Assembly (NCBI GenBank): GCA_030424715.1
Contig: JAUHWH010000004.1
Location: forward strand, 1-32,436
Direction: 5' to 3'
DNA from: Bdellovibrionia bacterium
GTDB taxonomy: Bacteria > Bdellovibrionota > Bdellovibrionia > Bdellovibrionales > JAGQZY01
DNA: 32,436 nucleotides
The notes under the pieces are model-generated. The model was not told where the DNA came from. It searched no databases and saw only the letters and a program-made list of their open reading frames with translations. The position numbers and the translations under genes are program-made. The number at the start of each line of letters is the position of its first letter. Positions within the stretch are counted from its first letter, which is position 1. Positions 17,098 to 24,027 of the stretch are shown here, one piece after another.

Positions 17098-17694
17098 ATG
17101 GTTCGCTCGGTATTCATTTTTGTTTTGTTTTGCTTTTTCTCGACAGCGGGACATGGAAAAGAAGAGACCCATATTACCAGTCTTAATTCTGAAATCTTCT
17201 TTTTCCGGCAACTGCCCAATCTGAAAAATATCGATTGGAAGGTGGGAGATTTTCAGAAAAGAGAACTCTTCAAGGGCGGACTACGGGGGGGAACCTTGCA
17301 CACTTGGATTGATCGGGAGCAGGGGGCGGCCATTTGGATTCTCAGTCATTTAAAGATTATTTTTCAGAAACGACAGTTTATAGAAGTCCTTATGGACCGA
17401 CAGTCTGGTAAAATTTTAAAGTATATTGTCGATGGCGAAGAGCAAGATCCACCGGATGTGACTGACATTGAGAATTGCAAAGTTCTCGCGGAGGCCAAAG
17501 TAAAAATAAAAATTCCAGCGGGCGAGTTTATTACGGATCGAACGATCGCGAAATGTGATCAAGACGTCTTGGGGATTTATGAGGCCGATGATGTCAACAT
17601 GGGCGGTTTTGTAAAGTTAACCGTTCTTGGAGCAGATGAAGATCCCTCCAAGCCCGAATACACCGTAAACCTCGTCGAGTTTGGGAGCAAATAA
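17098..17694 (+). CDS. Secreted protein of unknown function
   Basis: 198 aa with a strong AAAAAGGAG site before the ATG. Signal peptide: MVRSVFIFVLFCFFSTAGHG. The mature part is mostly beta (GGLRGGTLHTWID, AAIWILSHLKIIFQ, QFIEVLMDRQSGKILKYIVDG). Two cysteines, in ENCKVLA and AKCDQDV, probably pair. The stretch VKIKIPAGEFITDRTIAKC resembles the 'xVxVPAGxFxxxxV' strands of DUF3108-like periplasmic beta proteins, but this is only a resemblance. It stands alone, its 3' neighbour being convergent. Function unknown; exported location inferred. Confidence 0.75.
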   Translation: MVRSVFIFVLFCFFSTAGHGKEETHITSLNSEIFFFRQLPNLKNIDWKVGDFQKRELFKGGLRGGTLHTWIDREQGAAIWILSHLKIIFQKRQFIEVLMDRQSGKILKYIVDGEEQDPPDVTDIENCKVLAEAKVKIKIPAGEFITDRTIAKCDQDVLGIYEADDVNMGGFVKLTVLGADEDPSKPEYTVNLVEFGSK

Positions 17695-17824
17695 TACGAT
17701 CCTCTTACCTGTACTAGGCTTGGTGTCTAAATCAGGGAGCCCGGAGTTTCAGTGGCCGAATCGAACGAAACCACCAAGTGGACCTATCGCTTCGACCTTT
17801 AACTTCCAACCACGGGTCTTCAAC

Positions 17825-19183
17825 CTAGGATTTTACCCATAGGTTTTGTAGTTGACTGATCACTTTCGTGCGATAGGCAAAAATCTTTGAGACATCTTTT
17901 TTAACAAACTGCCCAGCGACCAGTTGTCCCAACCGGCCCATGGGTAATTCGTATACCACTTGATCTTTCATCAGAGTGCCCTTGTCGAAAGGTTCGAAGC
18001 TGTGGGTGTGGTGCCACTTTTTGTAGGGACCGCGCAGTTGATTGTCGACAAAGACTTCAGGTGGCTTCCAGGTGGCAATATTAGTTCGCCACTTCATCGG
18101 AAGGCCTTTCAACGAGATTGTGTAGTCAATCAGAGTTCCTTCGTTGATAGAGTCCGTTGACTGGCGTAGAACTTTGAAATTGAGCCACGGGGGAGTGATT
18201 TTTTCAAGGTTCTTGGCTTCGGCAAAAAATGGAAAAACGTCTTCTCGCTGGGCTGAGATCCATTGTTCAGCTTTATGAATGCGATGAGATTTTTTTTTCT
18301 TCCATTGATAAATATCTTCTAAGGCTCCTTGCAAGGTTTCGAATTTAAACTCAAAATCTTGTTCCATAAGTTTGGCACACGAAACCCTCTGACTGTTTAA
18401 AGCCAAAGCCGACATTTCTCCAAGCACGAGTTTCAGCATAAATGCGGGAGCCGGTAAGTAAGCTCCCACCTGCAATTGTTGGCTGTATGCCTTTGTCCAT
18501 TCTCGGTTGGTGACCGGTTGCGGGGCGACGGCATTAAACACACCTCGAATCGGCTGCTCGAGGGCAAACAAAAAGGCTCGGACAAGGTCATCAATATGAA
18601 TCCAGCTTAGCCACTGCTCACCATCAGAGACTCGGCCTCCGAGGCCCAGAGAAAAGAGCTCTTCCATGGGCTCCAAGAAACCCTGGTTGCTATCGAGAAC
18701 CACGCCAAGTCTGAGAATGGCGGTGCGGGAGTGGCTTTCGAAAAGGCGGTGGGCCTCCTCCCATTGCACACAGACCTCGCTGAGAAAGCCTTCTCCCGGA
18801 GAGTCGTCCTCCGAAAGCACTTTGTCGCCCCGGGTTCCGTAATAACCGATAGCCGAAGCTCCGATGTAAACAGATGGCCACTGCCCCTCTAAAGCCTCCG
18901 CCAGGGATTGGGTGGTTTTTGTCCGTGACTCCAGAATAATTTTTTTCCGTTTCGTGGTCCAACGGCCACTGGCAATACCAGCGCCGGCTAAGTGAAAAAC
19001 CGCATCGATATTAGAAAGTTTCAGGTTGTCCCACGAATGGTACTCGCAGGGGATGCTAAAACCCTCGCGAAACGACGCCTCCGGTGAGCGTCCGACGACA
19101 ACAAGGTCGTGGCCTTTTAAAAAGAGTTCTCGAGACAATTGTCGACCAACAAGTCCAGTGGCACCAGTTACTAATACACGCAT
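17825..19183 (-). CDS. TIGR01777-type NAD-dependent epimerase fused to an SRPBCC domain
   Basis: 452 aa, well above the about 300 aa of the stand-alone family (E. coli YfcH). Residues 1-295 are an extended-SDR Rossmann domain. The nucleotide motif GATGLVG (7-13) is followed by HLAGAGIASGRWT (64-76), GASAIGYYG (108-116) and RLGVVL (158-163). LGEMSALALNSQRV (254-267) is typical of the C-terminal DUF1731 region. Residues about 300-450 (IHKAEQWISAQREDVFPFF..., ITPPWLNFKV, LPMGRLGQL) form an SRPBCC/START-like ligand-binding domain, known in other bacteria as a separate or fused partner. The substrate is unknown; a hydrophobic or lipid-like ligand is inferred from the fused domain. It begins four bases after the lipocalin stop and is the last gene of the sigma-chrR operon. 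Confidence 0.85.
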   Translation of the reverse strand: MRVLVTGATGLVGRQLSRELFLKGHDLVVVGRSPEASFREGFSIPCEYHSWDNLKLSNIDAVFHLAGAGIASGRWTTKRKKIILESRTKTTQSLAEALEGQWPSVYIGASAIGYYGTRGDKVLSEDDSPGEGFLSEVCVQWEEAHRLFESHSRTAILRLGVVLDSNQGFLEPMEELFSLGLGGRVSDGEQWLSWIHIDDLVRAFLFALEQPIRGVFNAVAPQPVTNREWTKAYSQQLQVGAYLPAPAFMLKLVLGEMSALALNSQRVSCAKLMEQDFEFKFETLQGALEDIYQWKKKKSHRIHKAEQWISAQREDVFPFFAEAKNLEKITPPWLNFKVLRQSTDSINEGTLIDYTISLKGLPMKWRTNIATWKPPEVFVDNQLRGPYKKWHHTHSFEPFDKGTLMKDQVVYELPMGRLGQLVAGQFVKKDVSKIFAYRTKVISQLQNLWVKS

Positions 19184-19187
19184 TGTT

Positions 19188-19784
19188 CTACTGCAGTCCT
19201 TTCACATAGTCGCACATTGAAATATCGTCTTCAAAGTCCATGCCGGGTGTGTCTGTCATTTTAAAAACACAGGTGTCATAACCTTGCGAAACAAGCTCAT
19301 CGTTTAAAGTTTTATAGTCGGCTGGGTTCAGTTGCTCTGTTTTTGCAAGAATCCATCCGTAATTGTAAGTGGGGTGGCCAACGATTGCGATATCGTAGTC
19401 TTTCGAGATATAGAGCGTCCAATAATCACCAGCGGCCTCCCAGATCCAGCCGCCAAAATTCACAAAAGTCACTTCAAGGGTTGAGTTCAGCCCGTAGTCT
19501 TGGTTGACCCGGGCTCGGGCCTCTCTCGACACTCGTTTTCCATTCTTTTCATCACAACTGTTGACCACTTTAACCAGCCCATCTGGAAGGATCGAGTATT
19601 CTGCCGTGGCATTACCTATGCAGTTGTTTTGGAAGCTAGCGGGGATGGTGGCGTGTTGATGCCACAACCCTTGGTACTTGACCAGGTCTAAATCGGGTAA
19701 GGGCATTGGCTTTCGTGGTGCATTCATCGCTAACAACAAGGGTGCCGAAAAGAGCAAAATAAAAGCGGTGATAAATTGTGGCAT
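19188..19784 (-). CDS. Exported lipocalin (Blc-like)
   Basis: The ATG at 19784 is chosen with GGAG eight bases upstream; the in-frame TTG one codon earlier is less likely. The product is 198 aa. A signal peptide (1-19) ends at LLLA/MNA; there is no lipobox, unlike E. coli Blc, which is a lipoprotein. The lipocalin motif Y.GLW (37-41) begins the barrel, followed by NCIGNATAEYSILPDGLVKVVNSC (54-77). The closing strand pair DYWTLYISKDYDIAIVGHPTYNYGWILAKT (120-149) matches the bacterial lipocalin pattern. Lipocalins bind fatty acids or lysolipids, and bacterial and plastid forms are tied to membrane stress. It follows the chrR-type gene by 12 bases, so it is probably released by the same sigma factor. 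Confidence 0.88.
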   Translation of the reverse strand: MPQFITAFILLFSAPLLLAMNAPRKPMPLPDLDLVKYQGLWHQHATIPASFQNNCIGNATAEYSILPDGLVKVVNSCDEKNGKRVSREARARVNQDYGLNSTLEVTFVNFGGWIWEAAGDYWTLYISKDYDIAIVGHPTYNYGWILAKTEQLNPADYKTLNDELVSQGYDTCVFKMTDTPGMDFEDDISMCDYVKGLQ

Positions 19785-19796
19785 CAAAAAGTCTCC

Positions 19797-20477
19797 TTAA
19801 AAAATGGTTTTGAAAAAAAGTTTACGAAACGGATTTAAAACTCTAGGCAGACCTTCACTAAAAACGAAAGGCCCTTCCAGAGAGACCAGCAACAAGCAGC
19901 CATCGGGATCATCCGTGTAAGGATGGTGCGAGTCCTCAACGCCAAAGCAAGCAAAGTCACCGGTGACATAATCAGAATGTTGGTCTCTAAAGCTGCCGGC
20001 AACAACATAAGCGTATTCGTTACCGTCGTGGGAGTGCTGGGCTATCTTGGCACCCGCCTCAAAGTGGACAAAATAGAGGTTACTAGTTCCGGCAATGTTC
20101 ACTTTCGAGTAACTGATTGAGCCAAGACGTCTCCAAGATGTCATAAACCGCTCAGCCTTTTGCAGAGCTTTAGGTAGCAAGACCTTTTTGTTTTTGAACG
20201 ACAAAGTTCTTGATGACGTGACGACTTGAGGGGACGCAGGAGAATCACTCTGACTAAGGATTCGATCTTGAATCTTCGATAAATCAGGCCGCACACCGTC
20301 GTTAATCAGGGGTGCCGAAGACATCTCCTCGGCCAATCGCTTTTCTGTCTGCTCTAACCGTGAACAGCAGTGGGCACAATCTTGCGAGTGAGCGCTTACG
20401 AGTATCGCCAGGTGATCATCCAGGTGGCCTGAGGCAAACTCCGTCAGTACAGCGTCGCAGGGGTGCTTGGTAGTCAT
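19797..20477 (-). CDS. chrR: ChrR-type zinc anti-sigma factor with cupin domain
   Basis: 226 aa. Residues 1 to about 85 are a zinc anti-sigma domain: His 5, His 30, Cys 34 and Cys 37 reproduce the spacing of the Rhodobacter sphaeroides ChrR zinc ligands (His 6, His 31, Cys 35, Cys 38). Residues about 110-210 are a cupin. His 148, His 150, Glu 154 and His 184 match the second metal site of ChrR (His 141, His 143, Glu 147, His 177), within QHSHDGNEYAYVVAGSF. In the known system the zinc domain sequesters the ECF sigma factor, and singlet oxygen or organic hydroperoxides trigger release through the cupin. The start overlaps the sigma stop by four bases (ATGA), as expected for stoichiometric synthesis. 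Singlet-oxygen sensing here is inferred from complete ligand conservation. Confidence 0.93.
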   Translation of the reverse strand: MTTKHPCDAVLTEFASGHLDDHLAILVSAHSQDCAHCCSRLEQTEKRLAEEMSSAPLINDGVRPDLSKIQDRILSQSDSPASPQVVTSSRTLSFKNKKVLLPKALQKAERFMTSWRRLGSISYSKVNIAGTSNLYFVHFEAGAKIAQHSHDGNEYAYVVAGSFRDQHSDYVTGDFACFGVEDSHHPYTDDPDGCLLLVSLEGPFVFSEGLPRVLNPFRKLFFKTIF

Positions 20478-21088
20478 AAGCCCTCCATAAAATGATTTAA
20501 CTTGCGAATCGCCAGTCGGATGCGGGATTTTACGGTGCCCAGCGGAATTTGCCGAGATTGGGAATATTCTTCTTGAGTCAGACCCGAGAAGTAAACTTGC
20601 TTGATTGCATCTTTCTGGCTTACAGAAAGTCGGTCCACAAATCTGTGCAATTCTTGTTTTTCCTGGGAGGTTTCGATATCGGCATTGGGGTCGACGACTT
20701 TTTGGGCCAGAGTTGAATAGAGGTCCTCCGATGAGAGAGCTCTGGCATCGCGTGCCGACTTTCGCAAAAGATCAAAGCGAACGTTGCGGGAGAGGGTGAA
20801 TATCCATGTTTTCGCCTCGCCTTTATCGGCCTGAAAAAGATGAGCTTTAAACCACACCCGGCTCATGACTTCTTGCACTAGGTCTTTCGATTGAGCCGAA
20901 GTGAGACCATTGGAGACACCATAACTGTAGACTTTGGGGGCAAAAGTTTCAAAGATCTTGTTGAATGAGCTTTGACAACGGGCTCTGGCCACCTTTGATA
21001 ATAGTTCTGTGTGGTTGTCATTTTCCACGATGAGGAACCGCCTTCGATAGGGTCTTTTCAGTTCTCTAACATTAGCAGCCATTAGCAT
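20474..21088 (-). CDS. rpoE: ECF-family RNA polymerase sigma factor (RpoE of RpoE-ChrR type)
   Basis: 204 aa. Region 2 (about residues 38-110) contains SSFNKIFETFAPKVYSYG, the DLVQEVMSRVW core-binding motif and WIFTLSRNVRFDLLRK for the -10 element. Region 4 (about 137-202) has LHRFVDRLSVSQKDAIKQVYFSGLTQEEYSQ followed by IPLGTVKSRIRLAIRKL for the -35 element. GGAGG lies ten bases before the chosen ATG (21088). Pairing with a ChrR-type anti-sigma places it in the ECF group responding to photo-oxidative stress. It starts a leftward four-gene operon and sits back to back with the photolyase operon, so it probably transcribes both. Promoter motifs of the Rhodobacter TGATCC type are not evident in the intergenic region, so the recognised sequence may differ here. 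Confidence 0.92.
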   Translation of the reverse strand: MLMAANVRELKRPYRRRFLIVENDNHTELLSKVARARCQSSFNKIFETFAPKVYSYGVSNGLTSAQSKDLVQEVMSRVWFKAHLFQADKGEAKTWIFTLSRNVRFDLLRKSARDARALSSEDLYSTLAQKVVDPNADIETSQEKQELHRFVDRLSVSQKDAIKQVYFSGLTQEEYSQSRQIPLGTVKSRIRLAIRKLNHFMEGL

Positions 21089-21151
21089 CGGGATAAAGCC
21101 TCCGTGGAGATGAGCAACCGTGAGTCATTCCTATTTAAATACGGTTTAATC

Positions 21152-21175
21152 CTAAAAAAAGTTCACTTTTTTTAG
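21152..21175. promoter_or_regulatory. Perfect 24-bp inverted repeat between the divergent sigma/chrR and photolyase operons
   Basis: Arms CTAAAAAAAGT (21152-21162) and ACTTTTTTTAG (21165-21175) flank a two-base centre within the 148-bp divergent spacer (21089-21236). Nearby is a small inverted repeat, GGGTT (21185-21189) and AACCC (21194-21198). The symmetry could reflect paired promoter elements read in both directions, a regulator site or a transcription boundary. I cannot assign -35/-10 boxes for the ECF sigma factor. Confidence 0.45.
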
Positions 21176-21236
21176 TCCCCAATCGGGTTCTCTAACCCCT
21201 TGTAGCTACTGGTTTTTTTAAAGCGGTGATGTTTTA

Positions 21237-21599
21237 GTGGCCGTCGTTGAACCTTTTCTCGATAGTCAGCGTATTACCCGTATGATTACGACTCAACGGG
21301 CCTTAATCTTGGCTATTGTTCTTTTTTTAGTAGCGCTCGGGCTTTCCGGGGTGCGTGGAGAGTTTTGGAACGAAGCGAGTCAGATTGCCACTCTGCCCTG
21401 GGGTCAACTGATGTTGTTCGATTTGTATGTCGGGTTCGCAATTTTCTCTCTTTTAATTTTCAGAGTCGAGAAAAGGGGTCTCCGACGCTTTCTATGGACA
21501 CTCAGTCTCTTTGTTTTGGGTAACATCGTCGCTCTGGTATTTCTTCTGGTTCATCTGCCCTCAGTCCAATTTCAACGAACTTCCAAGGAGCGGTCATGA
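21237..21599 (+). CDS. Small integral membrane protein (DUF1475-like signature)
   Basis: 120 aa from a GTG start. GGTGAT six bases upstream is a partial Shine-Dalgarno; the in-frame ATG at 21282 has none. Three hydrophobic segments are seen at about residues 21-40, 56-76 and 85-107. The pattern LMLFDLYVGFAIFSLLIFRVEKR followed by LFVLGNIVALVFLL resembles small bacterial and plant membrane proteins of the DUF1475 type (LLDLY.GF ... LGN), but the assignment is tentative. It overlaps the next gene by four bases (ATGA) and is the first gene of the rightward run facing away from the ECF sigma gene. Function unknown; an inner-membrane protein of the photo-oxidative stress response by context. Confidence 0.7.
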   Translation: MAVVEPFLDSQRITRMITTQRALILAIVLFLVALGLSGVRGEFWNEASQIATLPWGQLMLFDLYVGFAIFSLLIFRVEKRGLRRFLWTLSLFVLGNIVALVFLLVHLPSVQFQRTSKERS

Positions 21600-22045
21600 A
21601 GTACCCCGCAGCTGTCCAAAACTTTGTAGATTTCTACAATGAATTTAGCGTCGAAAATCCCTCGGTCTTTAACAAGGTCTATGGAGAGAGCGTTGTTTTT
21701 CAAGACCCCTTTCATCGAATCGAAGGGCGCCCGGCACTCTACTCTTATTTTCAGGGAATGATGCGACAGGTTTTGAAGTGTGAGTTTAACATCTTGGATA
21801 TTCACCTCGGGGATTTACCAGCTGGAGAGCCTGGTGCGGCCTCGGTGATTTGGGATATGACTTTGCAGCACAAGGCCCTCAATAGGGGCAAAGAGTTTGT
21901 CGTGAACGGATCGACTCTGATTCAATTTGATGGACAGGTGATACTCCATCGCGACTTCTTTGATTCCAGCCAGCTGATTTATAAGAACATCCCGGTCATT
22001 AAATCCTTTGTCCGCTTAATTGAAAAGGGGATGGCTGTTGAGTGA
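21596..22045 (+). CDS. SnoaL/NTF2-like protein
   Basis: 149 aa, no signal peptide. AAGGAG precedes the ATG, which overlaps the upstream stop. The pattern VQNFVDFYNEFSVENPSVFNKVYGESVVFQDPFHRIEGRPALYSYFQGMM is the typical opening of the SnoaL/NTF2 cone fold. There, helices are followed by a strand with 'F.DP...', and 'G...L..Y' leads into the next helix. Strands GAASVIWDMTLQHKALNRGKEFVVNGSTLIQFDGQVILHRDFFD complete the sheet. Members are hydrolases, isomerases or binding proteins for small hydrophobic molecules; catalytic residues vary and I cannot assign one. SnoaL-like genes recur in ChrR-type clusters. Here the role is probably with lipid or oxidised-lipid chemistry, an inference from context only. 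Confidence 0.82.
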   Translation: MKYPAAVQNFVDFYNEFSVENPSVFNKVYGESVVFQDPFHRIEGRPALYSYFQGMMRQVLKCEFNILDIHLGDLPAGEPGAASVIWDMTLQHKALNRGKEFVVNGSTLIQFDGQVILHRDFFDSSQLIYKNIPVIKSFVRLIEKGMAVE

Positions 22046-22075
22046 GTTCTTCACCGACTGTTCGAGGCCTCTTTT

Positions 22076-22618
22076 TTGAACAACGGCGTCGCACTGTCCT
22101 CAGAAAATATTGTTCTTAATGCTGTTGGCTTTCAGCTTTCTTGGTGGGGTATTGCCCTGTACAAAGAAAAGGCTATTCTTCCGGTGTTAATCTTGGTTTG
22201 CTTCCACTTGTTATTTTTGAAAAAAAGACGAAAAGAAGAGGCCTTTTTTATTGTTGGCGTTGCCTTGCTGGGAGTCTGCATGGACTCTTTTCTGTTTGAC
22301 CTGGGTATTTTTCGATTTGAGCAATCTCTGGTCGCTTCGTCTCCCATAGTGCCTCTTTGGCTTATCACCTTGTGGCTTGCTTTTGCGACGACCCTCAATC
22401 ATTGTCTTGCTTGGTTGTTTAAAAACCCGAGAGTCACATTTCTGGCCGGTGGTGCGGGAGGGGCTCTAAGTTATGTTGGCGCAGCTCGCTTAGGGACGCT
22501 GGAAATGCCTATGCCTTTACTAGTGAGTGTTCCCCTTTTGTTTATGCTATGGGGTGTGTTTTTAAGCCTGGTACGGCCCGCGTCTGATTATTTGAAGGTG
22601 AGAGGAGCGACTTCATGA
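22076..22618 (+). CDS. DUF2878-like integral membrane protein
   Basis: 180 aa from a TTG start supported by GAGG eight bases upstream. Hydrophobic segments are seen at about residues 32-50, 55-75, 88-112, 122-140 and 145-168. The pattern NAVGFQLSWWG near the start, MDSFLFDLGIF in the middle, then P(I/L)WLITLWLAFATTLNHCLAWL and GGAGGALSYVGAARLG, matches my recollection of DUF2878. These proteins often sit beside photolyase and ChrR-regulated genes in marine gammaproteobacteria. It lies 30 bases after the SnoaL gene and overlaps the photolyase by four bases (ATGA). Biochemical function unknown; inner membrane. Confidence 0.75.
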   Translation: MNNGVALSSENIVLNAVGFQLSWWGIALYKEKAILPVLILVCFHLLFLKKRRKEEAFFIVGVALLGVCMDSFLFDLGIFRFEQSLVASSPIVPLWLITLWLAFATTLNHCLAWLFKNPRVTFLAGGAGGALSYVGAARLGTLEMPMPLLVSVPLLFMLWGVFLSLVRPASDYLKVRGATS

Positions 22619-24027
22619 AAAAGTATTCTCGCGGCCTGGTTTGGCTACGTCGTGATCTGCGTTTACAGGACAACCGAGCGGTAAGCCGAGCGACCCACGA
22701 GTGTGACGAAGTGGTTCCTGTCTTTGTTTTTGACCGGAAAATTTTAGATAAACTCGGTAACCGAGAAGACAAGCGCATAACATTTCTGCACGAAACCCTC
22801 GCCGAGCTGGACGAGGAGTTGCAAGAGATGGAGTCATCACTGGTGGTTCGCCAAGGCGACCCTGTAGAGGAGATCCCAGCTGTACTGCAAGCCCTTGATT
22901 GCGACGTGTTGTATTTCAACGAGGATTATGAACCCTATGCTAAGCAGCGAGATCCCAAGGTCTGCGAACGGATTCAGAAAGAGGGCGCCAAGGTTTTCTC
23001 TTTCAAGGACCATGTGATTTTTTCGGGTGCGCAAGTATTAAAATCTGACGGCGACCCCTATCAAGTGTTTACACCCTACAAAAACACCTGGCTCAAAAAG
23101 GCTGAGGCCAAAGACTTTGAGGCTGAGAAGTTTAAAAAGAATTTTGTGAGCCGTCAAAAAGCCAAGAAGGTCTCCCAAAGCCCGACTTTGAAAGATTTAG
23201 GATTTGAAAAAGCCGAGCTCCCCCTTGATTTTCAGAAACCCGGGCGCAAACAAGCGCTCAAGAGGCTGAAGGCCTTTGCCAAAAAAATGAGCCAATATCA
23301 AGATGAAAGAGATTTTCCAGCTCTAGAAATGGGCACCTCAGGCCTTTCTGTGCATTTGCGATTTGGCACTCTGTCGATTCGAGAGTGTTTTAGGGAGTGC
23401 CGTTCTCAGAACAGCAAGGGGGCTCGGGTTTGGCAGTCAGAATTGATCTGGCGCGATTTCTATCAGATGATTCTGGATCAGTATCCTCATGTTGCGAAAA
23501 AGGCATTCAAAGAAAAATACGCCAGTATCAAATGGAAGGGCAGCAAGAGTCACTTCGAGGCTTGGTGCGAAGGCCGAACGGGCTTTCCCATTGTCGACGC
23601 AGGAATGCGGCAACTTAATGAAACAGGGTGGATGCACAATCGCGTGCGGATGATTACGGCCTGCTTTTTAGTCAAAGATCTGTTGGTCGACTGGAAAAAA
23701 GGAGAAGCCTACTTCGCCGAGAAGCTGTTGGACTTCGACTTGGCATCAAACAACGGAGGCTGGCAGTGGAGTGCGTCTACGGGATGTGATGCCCAGCCTT
23801 ACTTTCGAATCTTCAACCCGTCCTCGCAATCGGAACGTTTTGATAAAGACGGAGAGTACATCAAAGAATGGATCCCGGAGCTTAAAGATGCCGAGGTGAA
23901 AGATCTGCACAAGCCGGAGTCGGCTCGATTGGACTGGGGGACGGAGTATCCGGCACCGATCATTGTCCATAGCGAACAAAGGGACAAGGCTTTGGCTTTA
24001 TTCAAAGGAGCCAAGGATGGGAAGTGA
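22615..24027 (+). CDS. phr: Deoxyribodipyrimidine photolyase (class I CPD photolyase/cryptochrome family)
   Basis: 470 aa, full length. The N-terminal antenna-binding Rossmann domain starts at LVWLRRDLRLQDNRAV (8-23), the photolyase signature, and spans about 1-135. The C-terminal FAD domain contains GTSGLSVHLRFGTLSIRE, WQSELIWRDFYQMIL, RTGFPIVDAGMRQLNETGWMHNRVRM and the signature LDFDLASNNGGWQWSASTGCDAQPYFRIFNP, with the WQW tryptophan involved in electron transfer to FAD. The enzyme repairs cyclobutane pyrimidine dimers using blue/near-UV light. Photolyase genes are classical targets of RpoE-ChrR, and this one sits in the divergent operon. It overlaps both neighbours (4 bases upstream, 11 bases downstream). 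CPD rather than (6-4) specificity is the likely call but not proven from sequence. Confidence 0.94.
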   Translation: MKKYSRGLVWLRRDLRLQDNRAVSRATHECDEVVPVFVFDRKILDKLGNREDKRITFLHETLAELDEELQEMESSLVVRQGDPVEEIPAVLQALDCDVLYFNEDYEPYAKQRDPKVCERIQKEGAKVFSFKDHVIFSGAQVLKSDGDPYQVFTPYKNTWLKKAEAKDFEAEKFKKNFVSRQKAKKVSQSPTLKDLGFEKAELPLDFQKPGRKQALKRLKAFAKKMSQYQDERDFPALEMGTSGLSVHLRFGTLSIRECFRECRSQNSKGARVWQSELIWRDFYQMILDQYPHVAKKAFKEKYASIKWKGSKSHFEAWCEGRTGFPIVDAGMRQLNETGWMHNRVRMITACFLVKDLLVDWKKGEAYFAEKLLDFDLASNNGGWQWSASTGCDAQPYFRIFNPSSQSERFDKDGEYIKEWIPELKDAEVKDLHKPESARLDWGTEYPAPIIVHSEQRDKALALFKGAKDGK

